Assembly: GCF_004345745.1 (NCBI RefSeq) | Contig: NZ_SLXJ01000003.1 | Span: 103,507 to 167,506, forward strand | From: Nicoletella semolina | GTDB lineage: Bacteria; Pseudomonadota; Gammaproteobacteria; Enterobacterales; Pasteurellaceae | DNA length: 64,000 nucleotides | Direction: 5' to 3' | In this document: one piece after another, positions 54,963 through 64,000 of the stretch | Layout of the letters: every line of letters starts with the position of its first letter | How positions within the stretch are numbered: the stretch's first letter is position 1 | Position numbers and translations under genes: made by a program | The notes under the pieces: generated by a model | Seen by the model: the letters and a program-made list of their open reading frames with translations, nothing else | Told to the model about the DNA's origin: nothing | Database searches by the model: none

Positions 54963-55447
54963 AAAGAAGTAACATCTTCCAAATTTTGATCTTGTTTTTC
55001 ATTTTTATCCTCACTTTTATGCTGGAAATTATGCCTTGGCCTGTCGGCTTTCAAGGCTTGAGACCAAGCTGGCTCATTCTCGTCTTAGTTTACTGGGCAT
55101 TAGCTCTACCCAATAAAGTCAGTGTCGGCACAGCATTTATTGCAGGCATTATTTGGGATTTAGTATTAGGATCAATTCTCGGTATTCACTCATTAGTACT
55201 TTCTATTGCTATCTATTTTGTGGCGAAATACCATCTTATTTTCCGCAATCTCTCTTTGCTGTTACAAAGTCTAATGATTATTGCTTATATTTCATCTATT
55301 CGCCTTGCTATATTTACCATAGAGCTTGTTTTACACAGTGCAGAATTTAATCCTCAAGAGCTTCTAGGGGCTGTAATTAGCGGTATATTATGGGCTTGGA
55401 TTTTCTTACTTATGCGTCATATTCGCAGAGGCTTGCATTTACGCTAA
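54959..55447 (+). CDS. mreD: Rod-shape protein MreD
   Basis: 162 aa, five TM segments, standard size. [26 protein letters not shown] and the [17 protein letters not shown] block are characteristic. Completes mreBCD. Its stop overlaps the rarA ATG (TAATG). Confidence 0.94.
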   Translation: MKRSNIFQILILFFIFILTFMLEIMPWPVGFQGLRPSWLILVLVYWALALPNKVSVGTAFIAGIIWDLVLGSILGIHSLVLSIAIYFVAKYHLIFRNLSLLLQSLMIIAYISSIRLAIFTIELVLHSAEFNPQELLGAVISGILWAWIFLLMRHIRRGLHLR

Positions 55448-56790
55448 TGAATACGCTTACTTTTGATTTTTCTGATGATTTCCGTCCGCTTTCAGCAAGA
55501 ATGCGTCCTCGTAACCTTGAGGAATACGTTGGACAAACACATCTTGTTGGTACAGGAAAACCTTTACGCAAGGCGATTGAAGCAGGACACGCTCATTCAA
55601 TGATTTTTTGGGGTCCCTCAGGTACAGGCAAAACCACCCTTGCAGAAATTATGGCGACCCACCTAAATGCCGAAGTAGAACGCCTATCTGCGGTAACAAG
55701 TGGCATCAAAGAGATCCGAGAAGCGATAGAAAAAGCCAAACAAAACCGTCAATCAGGACAACGAACGATGTTATTTGTCGATGAGGTACATCGATTTAAT
55801 AAAAGCCAGCAAGATGCTTTTTTACCTTATATTGAAGATGGCACAATCATTTTCATCGGTGCAACAACTGAAAATCCGTCCTTTGAGCTTAATAATGCTC
55901 TACTCTCTCGAACAAGAACTTATATCCTAAAACCCTTACAAGCAGCCGATATTCTACAAATTTTGCAAAATGCAATCCAAGATAAAGATCGAGGTTTGGG
56001 CAGTGAAAATATTGTCTTGCAAGATGATGTACTTCATTTGTTGGCGAATTATGTCAATGGCGATAGTCGCTTTGCCTTGAATTGTTTAGCGTTAATGAAT
56101 GATATGGCAGAGTCTCACCCTGATGGGAAATATTTCACTCAAACACTGTTAGCCGAAGTACTGGGAGAACGCCAAGCTCGTTTTGATAAAAAAGGCGACC
56201 ATTTTTACGATCTCATTTCAGCATTGCATAAATCAGTGAGAGGTTCATCTCCTGATGGTGCCCTATATTGGTTTGCTCGTATTTTAAATGCAGGGGGCGA
56301 TCCGCTCTATGTTGCTCGGCGTTTACTTGCCATTGCTTCTGAAGATATTGGTAATGCCGATCCAAGAGCAATGCAAATCGCCATCGCTGCGTGGGATTGT
56401 TATACCCGAGTGGGAGCTTATGAAGGGGAAAGAGCCATAGCTCAAGCCATTATTTATCTTGCCGTTGCCCCTAAAAGTAATGCAGTTTATACCGCTTTTA
56501 ATGAAGCCAAACGCCTTGTGAAAGAAAATAAGGATTACGATGTGCCTTTGCATTTGCGTAATGCCCCAACTGGACTGATGAAATCATTAGGTTATGGCGA
56601 AGAATATCGCTATGCCCACAATGAAACACACGCCTATGCAGCAGGAGAAAATTATTTTCCTCCAGAGCTACGCCACACCACGTTTTACCACCCTTCTGAA
56701 CGAGGAATGGAAAAGCAAATACAGGAAAAATTACGCTGGCTAAAAACCCTTGATCAAGCAAGCCCAATGAAACGTTATGAAACGGACTGA
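55447..56790 (+). CDS. rarA: Replication-associated recombination ATPase RarA
   Basis: 447 aa, E. coli RarA length. [23 protein letters not shown], Walker [10 protein letters not shown] (56-64), Walker [17 protein letters not shown], sensor-1 [18 protein letters not shown] and the C-terminal tetramerisation region ([20 protein letters not shown]). MgsA/WRNIP1-family clamp-loader-like ATPase at stalled forks. The start overlaps mreD; an in-frame start at 55390 would overlap mreD extensively. Confidence 0.96.
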   Translation: MNTLTFDFSDDFRPLSARMRPRNLEEYVGQTHLVGTGKPLRKAIEAGHAHSMIFWGPSGTGKTTLAEIMATHLNAEVERLSAVTSGIKEIREAIEKAKQNRQSGQRTMLFVDEVHRFNKSQQDAFLPYIEDGTIIFIGATTENPSFELNNALLSRTRTYILKPLQAADILQILQNAIQDKDRGLGSENIVLQDDVLHLLANYVNGDSRFALNCLALMNDMAESHPDGKYFTQTLLAEVLGERQARFDKKGDHFYDLISALHKSVRGSSPDGALYWFARILNAGGDPLYVARRLLAIASEDIGNADPRAMQIAIAAWDCYTRVGAYEGERAIAQAIIYLAVAPKSNAVYTAFNEAKRLVKENKDYDVPLHLRNAPTGLMKSLGYGEEYRYAHNETHAYAAGENYFPPELRHTTFYHPSERGMEKQIQEKLRWLKTLDQASPMKRYETD

Positions 56791-56791
56791 A

Positions 56792-58732
56792 ATGACACTC
56801 GCTGAAAAAAAACGCATAAACAAAGTTCTCCACGCTTTTAGCGAATCAGGCAGCTTAAGTCAAAATATCCAAGGATTTCGCCCTAGACAAGCCCAGATTG
56901 AAATGGCACAAGCGGTCAATTCTGCCCTAAATTCTGCAAAAAGTGCCGTGATTGAGGCAGGAACTGGCACAGGGAAAACCTTTGCCTACCTCGTGCCTGC
57001 ATTACTCTCAGGCAAAAAAACAATTATTTCAACAGGATCAAAAAATCTCCAAGACCAACTGTTTAATCGAGATTTACCCACTATTCAAAAAGCCTTGAGC
57101 TATCGAGGAAAAATCGCCCTATTGAAAGGGAGAGCAAATTATCTCTGTCTTGAGCGACTTGATCAGGTAATCGCCATGGGGGTGGTTGGCGATAGATCCG
57201 TATTGAGCGATTTAGCTAAGGTGCGAAAATGGCAAGCGAGTACCGCTTCAGGTGATTTAAGCGAATGTATCACTATTAGCGAAGATAGCCCAATCCTGCC
57301 ACAGCTTGTTTCCAGTACAGAAAGTTGTTTAGGTTCGGACTGCCCGCATTATAAAGACTGCTATGTCGTGCAAGCTCGGCGTAGAGCATTAGAGGCGGAT
57401 ATCGTGGTGGTAAATCACCACCTATTTTGTGCGGATATGGCTGTCAAGGAGAGCGGCTTTGGCGAGTTAATTCCTGATGCTGAATTAGTTATTTTTGATG
57501 AAGCTCACCAACTTCCAGATATTGCAACCCAATATTTTGGACAGTCCCTCACTTCACGCCAATTATTTGAGCTATGTAAAGATTGTAACATTGTCTACCG
57601 TACCGAATTAAAAGATCTTGCTCAGCTCGGCAAAGTCTCTGATCACTTACAGAAAATCGTGCAAGATTTTCGCCTACTACTCGGCAATAGTCCACAGATA
57701 CGAGGTAATCTGCGTGAACTTTTTCAAGATCTTAAAGCCGTAGAAGGCTTTACTAGGCTACAAGAAAACATTGATTTACTCAGCGAGATTATCAAAAAAT
57801 CACTCGGACGATCAGAAACGCTGGACAATATCTTTGAACGTCTTGCTAATATTAAAATAATATTAAAAAAACTGCGTGAAATTCATATTGTTGGATACTG
57901 TTATTGGTTTGAGTGCAATGGGCGTTCATTCGGTCTACACCTCACGCCATTAACCGTTGCGGATAAATTCGGTGAGCAGCTAAAAAGCAACAAAACCGCT
58001 TGGATATTTACCTCCGCCACCTTAGAAGTGGGCGGAAAATTTGATCACTTCTGCCAGCGATTAGGCATTGAAAACTCAATTTCACTCGTGCTACAAAGCC
58101 CATTTGACTATCAAAATCAATCACTGCTATGCGTACCTCGCTACCTACCAGATAGCAATAAAACCCATACCACGACTCATTTAGGTAAAATGCTACAACC
58201 TGTGATTGAAGCAAATCAAGGGCGGTGTTTTCTACTCTGCACGTCCTATTTTATGATGCGTGGCTTAGCCGATTTTCTACGAGAACAAAGCCAACTGAAT
58301 GTATTATTACAAGGCGAAACCAGCAAAAGCCGCCTACTTGAGCAATTTACACAACAACCAAACAGCGTATTAGTGGCTACCCAAAGTTTTTGGGAAGGAA
58401 TTGACGTACGAGGCAATGCTCTCTCGCTCGTTATCATTGATAAACTTCCTTTTGCTTCACCCGATGATCCACTGCTTAAAGCACGAATGGAAGATTGCAA
58501 ACTTCAAGGCGGTGATCCTTTCAATGATATTCAACTCCCTGAAGCGGTGATTACATTAAAACAAGGGGTGGGCAGATTGATTCGTGATATTACGGATAAA
58601 GGGGCGATCATCATTTGTGATTCAAGATTGGTGATGCGTCAATATGGTGCAACCTTTTTACAAAGCCTTCCGCCATCAACCCGCACAAGAGATCTCAACA
58701 AAGTAGTAAATTTTTTAAAGATTGTAAAATAG
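56792..58732 (+). CDS. yoaA: YoaA, DinG/XPD-family iron-sulphur helicase
   Basis: 646 aa from ATG 56792, preceded by CGGA; ATG 56777, overlapping rarA by 14 nt, is the alternative. Walker A EAGTGTGKT (about 55-63), DEAH in VIFDEAHQLPD, and four cysteines in YLCLERL and ESCLGSDCPHYKDC that fit the 4Fe-4S cluster of XPD/DinG helicases; C-terminal QGVGRLIRD motif VI. YoaA works with the Pol III chi subunit in repair in E. coli. Clustered with rarA, suggesting joint fork-repair function. Confidence 0.93.
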   Translation: MTLAEKKRINKVLHAFSESGSLSQNIQGFRPRQAQIEMAQAVNSALNSAKSAVIEAGTGTGKTFAYLVPALLSGKKTIISTGSKNLQDQLFNRDLPTIQKALSYRGKIALLKGRANYLCLERLDQVIAMGVVGDRSVLSDLAKVRKWQASTASGDLSECITISEDSPILPQLVSSTESCLGSDCPHYKDCYVVQARRRALEADIVVVNHHLFCADMAVKESGFGELIPDAELVIFDEAHQLPDIATQYFGQSLTSRQLFELCKDCNIVYRTELKDLAQLGKVSDHLQKIVQDFRLLLGNSPQIRGNLRELFQDLKAVEGFTRLQENIDLLSEIIKKSLGRSETLDNIFERLANIKIILKKLREIHIVGYCYWFECNGRSFGLHLTPLTVADKFGEQLKSNKTAWIFTSATLEVGGKFDHFCQRLGIENSISLVLQSPFDYQNQSLLCVPRYLPDSNKTHTTTHLGKMLQPVIEANQGRCFLLCTSYFMMRGLADFLREQSQLNVLLQGETSKSRLLEQFTQQPNSVLVATQSFWEGIDVRGNALSLVIIDKLPFASPDDPLLKARMEDCKLQGGDPFNDIQLPEAVITLKQGVGRLIRDITDKGAIIICDSRLVMRQYGATFLQSLPPSTRTRDLNKVVNFLKIVK

Positions 58733-58818
58733 ACGAAAAAACTCAAATTGCATTGATAGGTATTTTTTAGATTATTTTTGCATCATAATACCAGCTTTTT
58801 CCAATGGAGTAACATACT

Positions 58819-61326
58819 ATGATAAATAAACCATTTAAAATTTCAATGCTAGCCAGCATTGTCATCTCATACCCAGCAATCGCACAAACAAGCCCTAATT
58901 CTAACGTTTCATTTAGCGAAATTCTCAAAACACTTCAAAATAAGGAAAATAAAGGCTTACATCTTGGTATCAATCTGGGTACTCATACTCAAGCTGTCGG
59001 CTTGGGTGCTGTTGCGACAGGAAAAAGCTCTATCGCAGTCGGGAACAATACCCTAGCCACGGCCAAAAATCAAACAAAAGCAAGTATCGAACAAAAACAT
59101 CAAGAAAATGAAGATAATTTAATTGCATTAAAACACCAAGAACAAGAAATTACAACCCTGACTTCAAGCGTTATTCAGTCTCAAATAGCACAGGCTAAAG
59201 CCTCTGCGGCACTTGAACGTGTAACACAAAAAAACCAAGAAAAACAACTCGCTAAGGAAGAATGGGACAAACAAAGAACACACTATGAACAAGCATTGCA
59301 AAATGCACAACCCTTTTTAAAAGCCCAAGAAGATAACATTGCTGATTTAAACAGCCGCTTGACTGCGGCTAACCGTATTCTTAGTACGCCTGTTCAGCCA
59401 GAAGAGGGGAATTTAGACCATACTATTACAGAGTTTAAACAAACGGTTGAACAGGGGACTACTTTAGATTTGCCACGCAGCTTCTATCAAGATTACATAC
59501 AGACTTACTACAAAGCGGAAGGTGAGTTAAGAAAAAATAGAGAAATAGGGCAAGAGGTAGGATACTATAAGAGTGACTATGACTACGATGAAAATAGCTT
59601 TCAATATCACTACCTTGGCACAAATCAAATGCCCGACTATTTTAGAAGTTTAGTTGGGGGATCTAAACCAACTAATTCTTTTGATGATATACGGTTTTTG
59701 AATTTTAAAGGTGGTGTAAGTCCTTATCCTTCAGGAATGCTTTTCGGTGTGTACTATACCCTAGAGAAAGAGTTCAAACGAGTTGATAGTACTATCACTG
59801 ATCCTGAGGATAATTTAGTACTTAAGGGAGAACAAGATCTTGTTAAGAAAGAGGACTGGGAAAAAGCCCAAAAAATAGCACCACAATTTAAGACGGCTTA
59901 TGAAAAATACTTTGAAAAAGCGACAGATTATTTCTTTAATGAAAATGAGCGAGATAAACTCGTGGATTTCTTGAAGAAAAAAGTGGATTACTACCTGTTA
60001 TCAAATGAGATAGCCTATTACCAATGGGAATTTGAGCAAGGCGATCAAAAAGGTCAGCAATCTTGGATCGATAAAAAAATTGAAGCTCAAAATAAATATA
60101 AGCAAATGGAGAAAGATAACCCTCGATTAGAACTGAATTTTCCAAAAGAAAAAGAAGCTTTTTTCCGTCAATGGGTAAAAGAAAATATCATCAATCTTGA
60201 GAAAAAGAACAAAATTGCCGTCGAAAATCTTACCCAAGAATTCGACTCCGCTATTAAATCCTCTCAGCAACAAATTGACGATAAAAAAGCAGAACTTGAC
60301 GGATTAAAACAAGCGGCAGAGCATGCAAAATCTGTTTTTGAAAATATAAATCCAACAGCAGAAGATTTAGCACAAGCAGAAAAATATAATGACATTACCC
60401 AACAACTCCACTCAAAAGAGAGAGAGCTAACCAATAGCCAGCGTAAGCTCGAAGAGATGGTACAAAATTTCCATTATCATGATTTTAACGATTTAGGCGA
60501 AAATAATTATGCCATAGGCTCACGGGCGGTTGCGACAGGTAAAAATAATATTGCGTTTGGTACAGAGGCTATCGCCAGTGGTGAAAATGCTATCAGTATC
60601 GGTCAAGGTAACATCGTCTCTGGTCATAATAGTGTTGCGATTGGTACCGATAATACCGTCTCTGGCAATAATACTTTTGTGCTAGGCTCAAATATCAACA
60701 CTACTGCACATAATTCCGTCATACTCGGTGCAAATAGTGAAGCAAACGAAGATAATGTCGTCTCTGTCGGTGCTTTCGGAAGAGAACGAAAAATCGTTAA
60801 TGTTGCAAATGGCAAAATATCCTCCTCAAGCACTGATGCGATGAATGGCTCACAGCTTTATGCACTAAAGCATAATATCGCTAAATACTTGGGTGCTGGT
60901 GCCGCTGTCAGTGCCGATGGTACGACGATTTCAGCACCAAACTACAACATTAATCACGCTTTGACTGGACAGTCTTACACTTACCAAAACGTAGGCTCTG
61001 CTCTTAAGGCATTAAATCAAAATAACCAATATTTGTCACAGCTTATTGCAGATAACTATCAAGAGCTGACACAGAAGATAAACAACCTGCGTAAAGATAG
61101 CTATGCTAATGCCGCTGCCTCTCACGCTGCTGCGACCTTACCACAAGCCTTTATACCTGGTAAAAACTTTATGGCAGTCAGCAGTGCGACCTTTCGTGGT
61201 GAAACTGGCTATGCAATTGGATTTTCTCGCATTTCGCAAAGCAATCGGTTTATCATAAAAGGGCATACCGCAGGCGATAGCCGTGGTAATTTCGCCATAG
61301 GTGTTGGAACTGGGTTCCATTGGTAA
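58819..61326 (+). CDS. Trimeric autotransporter adhesin (YadA-like) with a large helical insertion in the head
   Basis: 835 aa. Signal peptide to about residue 22 (SYPAIAQ). A short YadA-type head (QAVGLGAVATGKSSIAVGNN, 59-77) is broken off by a roughly 475-residue insert (84-560) rich in Gln/Lys/Glu, with coiled-coil stretches 85-190 and 460-550 and a Tyr/Phe-rich non-repetitive centre (220-330). A second head follows (563-650; AIGSRAVATG, AFGTEAIASG, AISIGQGNIV, AIGTDNTVSG), then the neck (RERKIVNVANGKISSSSTDA), a short stalk and the C-terminal anchor (from about 775) ending GVGTGFHW. It should trimerise and display the passenger on the surface. The binding partner is unknown. GGAGTAAC precedes the ATG. 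Confidence 0.9.
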   Translation: MINKPFKISMLASIVISYPAIAQTSPNSNVSFSEILKTLQNKENKGLHLGINLGTHTQAVGLGAVATGKSSIAVGNNTLATAKNQTKASIEQKHQENEDNLIALKHQEQEITTLTSSVIQSQIAQAKASAALERVTQKNQEKQLAKEEWDKQRTHYEQALQNAQPFLKAQEDNIADLNSRLTAANRILSTPVQPEEGNLDHTITEFKQTVEQGTTLDLPRSFYQDYIQTYYKAEGELRKNREIGQEVGYYKSDYDYDENSFQYHYLGTNQMPDYFRSLVGGSKPTNSFDDIRFLNFKGGVSPYPSGMLFGVYYTLEKEFKRVDSTITDPEDNLVLKGEQDLVKKEDWEKAQKIAPQFKTAYEKYFEKATDYFFNENERDKLVDFLKKKVDYYLLSNEIAYYQWEFEQGDQKGQQSWIDKKIEAQNKYKQMEKDNPRLELNFPKEKEAFFRQWVKENIINLEKKNKIAVENLTQEFDSAIKSSQQQIDDKKAELDGLKQAAEHAKSVFENINPTAEDLAQAEKYNDITQQLHSKERELTNSQRKLEEMVQNFHYHDFNDLGENNYAIGSRAVATGKNNIAFGTEAIASGENAISIGQGNIVSGHNSVAIGTDNTVSGNNTFVLGSNINTTAHNSVILGANSEANEDNVVSVGAFGRERKIVNVANGKISSSSTDAMNGSQLYALKHNIAKYLGAGAAVSADGTTISAPNYNINHALTGQSYTYQNVGSALKALNQNNQYLSQLIADNYQELTQKINNLRKDSYANAAASHAAATLPQAFIPGKNFMAVSSATFRGETGYAIGFSRISQSNRFIIKGHTAGDSRGNFAIGVGTGFHW

Positions 61327-61506
61327 TACGATTTTAATAACCAAACTCAAACTATAATCAAATCTATCCCTATTAATCGCTATCCAAACCGATTTTTAGG
61401 GACTACTCGTCTTTGAGATGCTTGCAAATTACATTTGGTATAAATCCTTTTTGCACTTAAAATGCCTACCTTAAAATGTTAAAAACCTGATGCTAGAGAC
61501 CTTAAT

Positions 61507-63291
61507 ATGTCAAAACAGATTTTCTCGATTGAAAAAATGACAGTAGATCAATCGACTTGGCAAACCTTCAAACGTCTATGGCCAATGATTTCCACCTTTA
61601 AGTTGGGCATTATCGTGGCAATGGTTGCAATGATTTTCAATGCAGCAGCAGATGCTTATTTAATCACAATGCTAAAACCGCTGATTGATGAAGGATTTGG
61701 GCCACATTCTGATCGGCAATTTCTGAAAACAATGGCATTTATCGTAGTCGGCTTAATTTTTTTACGAGGACTGACCAGCTTTACTTCAAGTTATTGCCTT
61801 TCTTGGGTATCTGGCAAAGTAGTAATGACAATGCGACAACGAGTATTCAAACACTTAATGTTTATGCCTGTTACCTTTTTTGACCAAAATGCCTCAGGAA
61901 AACTGCTTTCTCGGATTACCTACGATTCTGAACAAATTGCCGCTTCCTCAGCCAGTGCATTGCAAAGTGTGGTACGAGAAGGGGTTTATATTTTATTTCT
62001 CGTCACGACGATGTTTTATTATAGTTGGCGATTATCGTTAGTCCTGTTTATCATTGGACCTGTCATTGCCATATTAATCCGCCTTGTCTCAAAACGGTTT
62101 AGAAATTTGAGTCGCAATATGCAAGAATCTATGGGGAATATGACAGAAAGTGCCGAACAAATGTTACGAGGACACAAAGTGATTCTCTCTTTTGGTGGGC
62201 AGCAAGTAGAAGAAGCTCGCTTTAATCATACAAGTAACGATATGCGACGCAAGGGAATGAAAATGGTCGCTGCGGAAGCGATTGCAAACCCAATTATTCA
62301 AGTGATTGCCTCCCTCGCACTGGCAGTGATACTTTTTGTTGCAGGCTCGCCTGAAATTATTGGCAACAGCCTTACTGCTGGCGAATTTGCCGCCGTCATT
62401 GGGGCATTAATGGGGATTTTACGCCCACTTAAAACCCTGACCAATGTAAATGCTCAATTTCAGCGAGGAATGGCAGCCTGTCAAACACTCTTTACGCTCT
62501 TCGATTTACCAAGCGAAAAGGATAACGGCACTTTCCAAACTGAGCGAGCAGTCGGAGATTTACGCTTTGAAAATGTAAATTTCACCTATTCTGGCAAGGA
62601 ACAACCAACACTCAAAAATATTTCTTTTGAGCTACCTGCTGGCAAAACCATTGCTTTAGTTGGACGTTCAGGTTCTGGTAAGTCCACCATTGCAAGCTTA
62701 ATCACTCGTTTTTATGATGTTGATAATGGCACAATTTATTTAGATGGACGAAATATTCAAGATTACCGTTTAAATAATTTAAGAGAGCAATGTGCAATTG
62801 TTTCTCAACAAGTCCATTTATTCAATGATACGATTGCCAATAATATCGCTTATGCCGCCACTGAAAAATATAGCCGAGAACAAATTGAGGCAGCCGCACA
62901 AGCGGCCTATGCAATGGAATTTATTGCAAAAATGCCTCTTGGATTAGATACCGTCATTGGCGAAAATGGTGTAAATCTTTCAGGCGGACAACGCCAACGT
63001 TTGGCGATTGCTCGTGCATTATTGCGTAACTCACCTGTACTTGTGCTAGATGAAGCGACTTCTGCATTAGATACTGAATCAGAAAAAGCCATTCAGCTTG
63101 CACTGGACGAATTGCAAAAAGATCGTACGGTTATTGTCATTGCTCACCGTCTTTCCACCATTGAAAAAGCAGATGAAATCCTTGTTATTGAGCAAGGGCA
63201 AATTATCGAACAGGGTTCACACGCTGATCTACTTACCAAAGGTGGGGCTTATAAACAACTACATAGCCTACAATTTGGCGAAGCAAAATAA
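61507..63291 (+). CDS. msbA: Lipid A export ABC transporter MsbA
   Basis: 594 aa fused TM-ATPase half transporter. Six TM helices; [18 protein letters not shown] and [18 protein letters not shown] are MsbA-typical. Walker [10 protein letters not shown] (386-394, Lys392), [16 protein letters not shown], Walker [16 protein letters not shown] and H-loop [14 protein letters not shown]. It flips core lipid A across the inner membrane. lpxK does not follow directly; the next gene is on the other strand. Confidence 0.97.
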   Translation: MSKQIFSIEKMTVDQSTWQTFKRLWPMISTFKLGIIVAMVAMIFNAAADAYLITMLKPLIDEGFGPHSDRQFLKTMAFIVVGLIFLRGLTSFTSSYCLSWVSGKVVMTMRQRVFKHLMFMPVTFFDQNASGKLLSRITYDSEQIAASSASALQSVVREGVYILFLVTTMFYYSWRLSLVLFIIGPVIAILIRLVSKRFRNLSRNMQESMGNMTESAEQMLRGHKVILSFGGQQVEEARFNHTSNDMRRKGMKMVAAEAIANPIIQVIASLALAVILFVAGSPEIIGNSLTAGEFAAVIGALMGILRPLKTLTNVNAQFQRGMAACQTLFTLFDLPSEKDNGTFQTERAVGDLRFENVNFTYSGKEQPTLKNISFELPAGKTIALVGRSGSGKSTIASLITRFYDVDNGTIYLDGRNIQDYRLNNLREQCAIVSQQVHLFNDTIANNIAYAATEKYSREQIEAAAQAAYAMEFIAKMPLGLDTVIGENGVNLSGGQRQRLAIARALLRNSPVLVLDEATSALDTESEKAIQLALDELQKDRTVIVIAHRLSTIEKADEILVIEQGQIIEQGSHADLLTKGGAYKQLHSLQFGEAK

Positions 63292-63305
63292 AGCACAATG
63301 TTACT

Positions 63306-63359
63306 CCTAAGCCTCCGATAACTCACTACGCTTACTAAGCAAACTATCGGAGGTTTAGG
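63306..63359. repeat. 15-bp inverted repeat downstream of msbA
   Basis: CCTAAGCCTCCGATA (63306-63320) pairs with TATCGGAGGTTTAGG (63345-63359) with one G:U pair and a 24-nt loop, starting 14 nt after the msbA stop. There is no T-run, so it is either a non-classical terminator or an mRNA-end stabiliser. Confidence 0.65.
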
Positions 63360-63415
63360 GAGATACCTAGCCGAATTTTATTTCCTATTCCTCTCTTATT
63401 TTTTACAGCTATTTT

Positions 63416-63664
63416 TTATTCTAATAAAAAAGGATCATTCCAAAGTTCTTCTAAAAATGACATAAACGCCTCTCTCTCCTCCCCTTTAAATCCTGAAACA
63501 TCAAAGCCTGATGAGCTTGAGAAGCGAATTTTTACCTGAACATCACTAAATTTTTCCTCAATCCGTTCTGGTAATATTTTGTCCAAATGCTCCATCATCT
63601 CCATTTGTGCAGCCAATTTCTTACTATCTCGTTCTTTTACAAACCGAATATCAACAATTTTCAT
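63416..63664 (-). CDS. DinI-like SOS protein
   Basis: 82 aa. The pattern (MKIVDIRF, helix, VQVKIRFSSSSGFDVSGFKG, EEREAFMSFLEELWNDP) resembles the DinI/Tum family: two strands, a Ser-rich turn, and a C-terminal acidic Trp helix. DinI stabilises RecA filaments and tunes LexA cleavage. An exact LexA box sits 20 bp upstream, strongly supporting SOS control. AGAGA is the RBS. The family is common in phages, but no other phage gene is visible here. Confidence 0.75.
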   Translation of the reverse strand: MKIVDIRFVKERDSKKLAAQMEMMEHLDKILPERIEEKFSDVQVKIRFSSSSGFDVSGFKGEEREAFMSFLEELWNDPFLLE

Positions 63665-63683
63665 TTCTCTCCCTCATCAAAAA

Positions 63684-63699
63684 CTGTTTATAAAAACAG
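63684..63699 (-). promoter_or_regulatory. LexA (SOS) box upstream of the dinI-like gene
   Basis: CTGT-TTATAAAA-ACAG, exactly CTGT-N8-ACAG with an AT-rich centre and flanking A/TA, matching the gammaproteobacterial LexA operator. Confidence 0.8.
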
Positions 63700-63798
63700 T
63701 ATAACAAATCCTAAATAACTGGCAATACATACAGTGATTTAATTTTTAAATTAATAGAGAGATTTTCAAAAAAGAAAGACTAAGTGGTGAAAAATTAA

Positions 63799-63831
63799 AA
63801 GGATTGAGTTGCAATACCGTACTCAATCCTT
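63799..63831 (-). terminator. Terminator of the right-edge autotransporter gene
   Basis: AAGGATTGAGT (63799-63809) pairs with ACTCAATCCTT (63821-63831), an 11-bp stem. On the minus strand it is followed by TTTTAATTTTT, a good intrinsic terminator about 55 nt after the stop codon. Confidence 0.8.
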
Positions 63832-63886
63832 CAAATAGCTGTCTAACTTTTTGCGGTCAGATTAAAAAAGTGAAAAACGCAACACA

Positions 63887-64000
63887 CTACCACTCGTAGT
63901 TTATCCCCGCTCCTCCACTCACATCGCCTCCGCTTAACGCAAAACCTGCCCTCGCAGAAAAACCTTCATTCACTCGATAACCCGTACCTATCGCTAATGC
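63887..64000 (-). CDS. Trimeric autotransporter C-terminus (partial, upstream part beyond window)
   Basis: The last 37 codons plus stop of a minus-strand gene entering from the right edge. The residues read ALAIGTGYRVNEGFSARAGF, then ALSGGDVSGGAGINYEW: the final strands of a YadA-type membrane anchor, ending in an aromatic residue. It differs in sequence from the adhesin at 58.8 kb (which ends GVGTGFHW), so it is a second, distinct trimeric autotransporter. Confidence 0.8.
   Translation of the reverse strand, partial: ALAIGTGYRVNEGFSARAGFALSGGDVSGGAGINYEW

Noticed and set aside
60540..60740. Short repeated units that might suggest a repeat array.
   Set aside because: They are degenerate YadA head repeats in the coding frame of the adhesin, not CRISPR or intergenic repeats.

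Overview
The window is a contiguous piece of a Pasteurellaceae chromosome (Gammaproteobacteria). Three things support this: gene order such as seqA-menE-mscK-aroC and mukF/mukE/mukB, protein sequences that look like Haemophilus/Actinobacillus orthologues, and at least 13 exact copies of the 9-mer ACAAGCGGT or its complement. That 9-mer is the core of the Apl-type DNA uptake signal used by the Actinobacillus pleuropneumoniae/Mannheimia/H. ducreyi branch; the H. influenzae type is AAGTGCGGT. I cannot name the species. The DNA is AT-rich and gene-dense.

Layout. 1-7.6 kb: end of a ybfF-type esterase, seqA, menE, a large MscK-type channel, aroC and dps. 8-10.3 kb: acetolactate synthase ilvI-ilvH. 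10.4-18.7 kb (minus strand): the condensin operon mukF-mukE-mukB, interrupted between mukF and mukE by a two-gene type II restriction-modification system of the HinP1I (GCGC) family. 18.8-26.5 kb: topA, then lolB-ispE-prs, pyrD and perM. 26.5-32.6 kb: leuB, a small lipoprotein, ubiG, gdhA, gntK and a GntP permease. 32.6-41.8 kb: tmaR, sspA-sspB, yafJ, tsaB, aroG, lrp-ftsK and tyrP. 42-47 kb: modABC, a tRNA-Ile2(CAU) gene and rnb. 47-52.4 kb: a TonB-dependent haem/haemoglobin-type receptor with a Fur-like box, and pntA-pntB. 52.7-58.7 kb: mreBCD-rarA-yoaA. 58.8-64 kb: a trimeric autotransporter with an unusual helical insertion, msbA, a DinI-like SOS gene with an exact LexA box, and the C-terminus of a second trimeric autotransporter cut by the window edge.

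Most of this is core metabolism and cell biology. Chromosome maintenance is well represented (SeqA, MukBEF, TopA, FtsK, RarA, YoaA), as are aromatic and branched-chain amino acid synthesis (AroC, AroG, IlvIH, LeuB) and the envelope (MreBCD, LolB, MsbA, IspE).

The main accessory features are the restriction-modification cassette in the muk operon and the adhesin/SOS region at the right end. Regulatory signals worth attention are a TrpR-operator-like palindrome before aroG, mutually exclusive hairpins with a terminator-like structure immediately before rnb, an OxyR-like site before dps, a CRP-like site between gntK and gntP, and 8-9 bp poly-G tracts inside three housekeeping genes (mukE, aroG, ispE). 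I found no CRISPR array, insertion sequence, integrase or prophage block.
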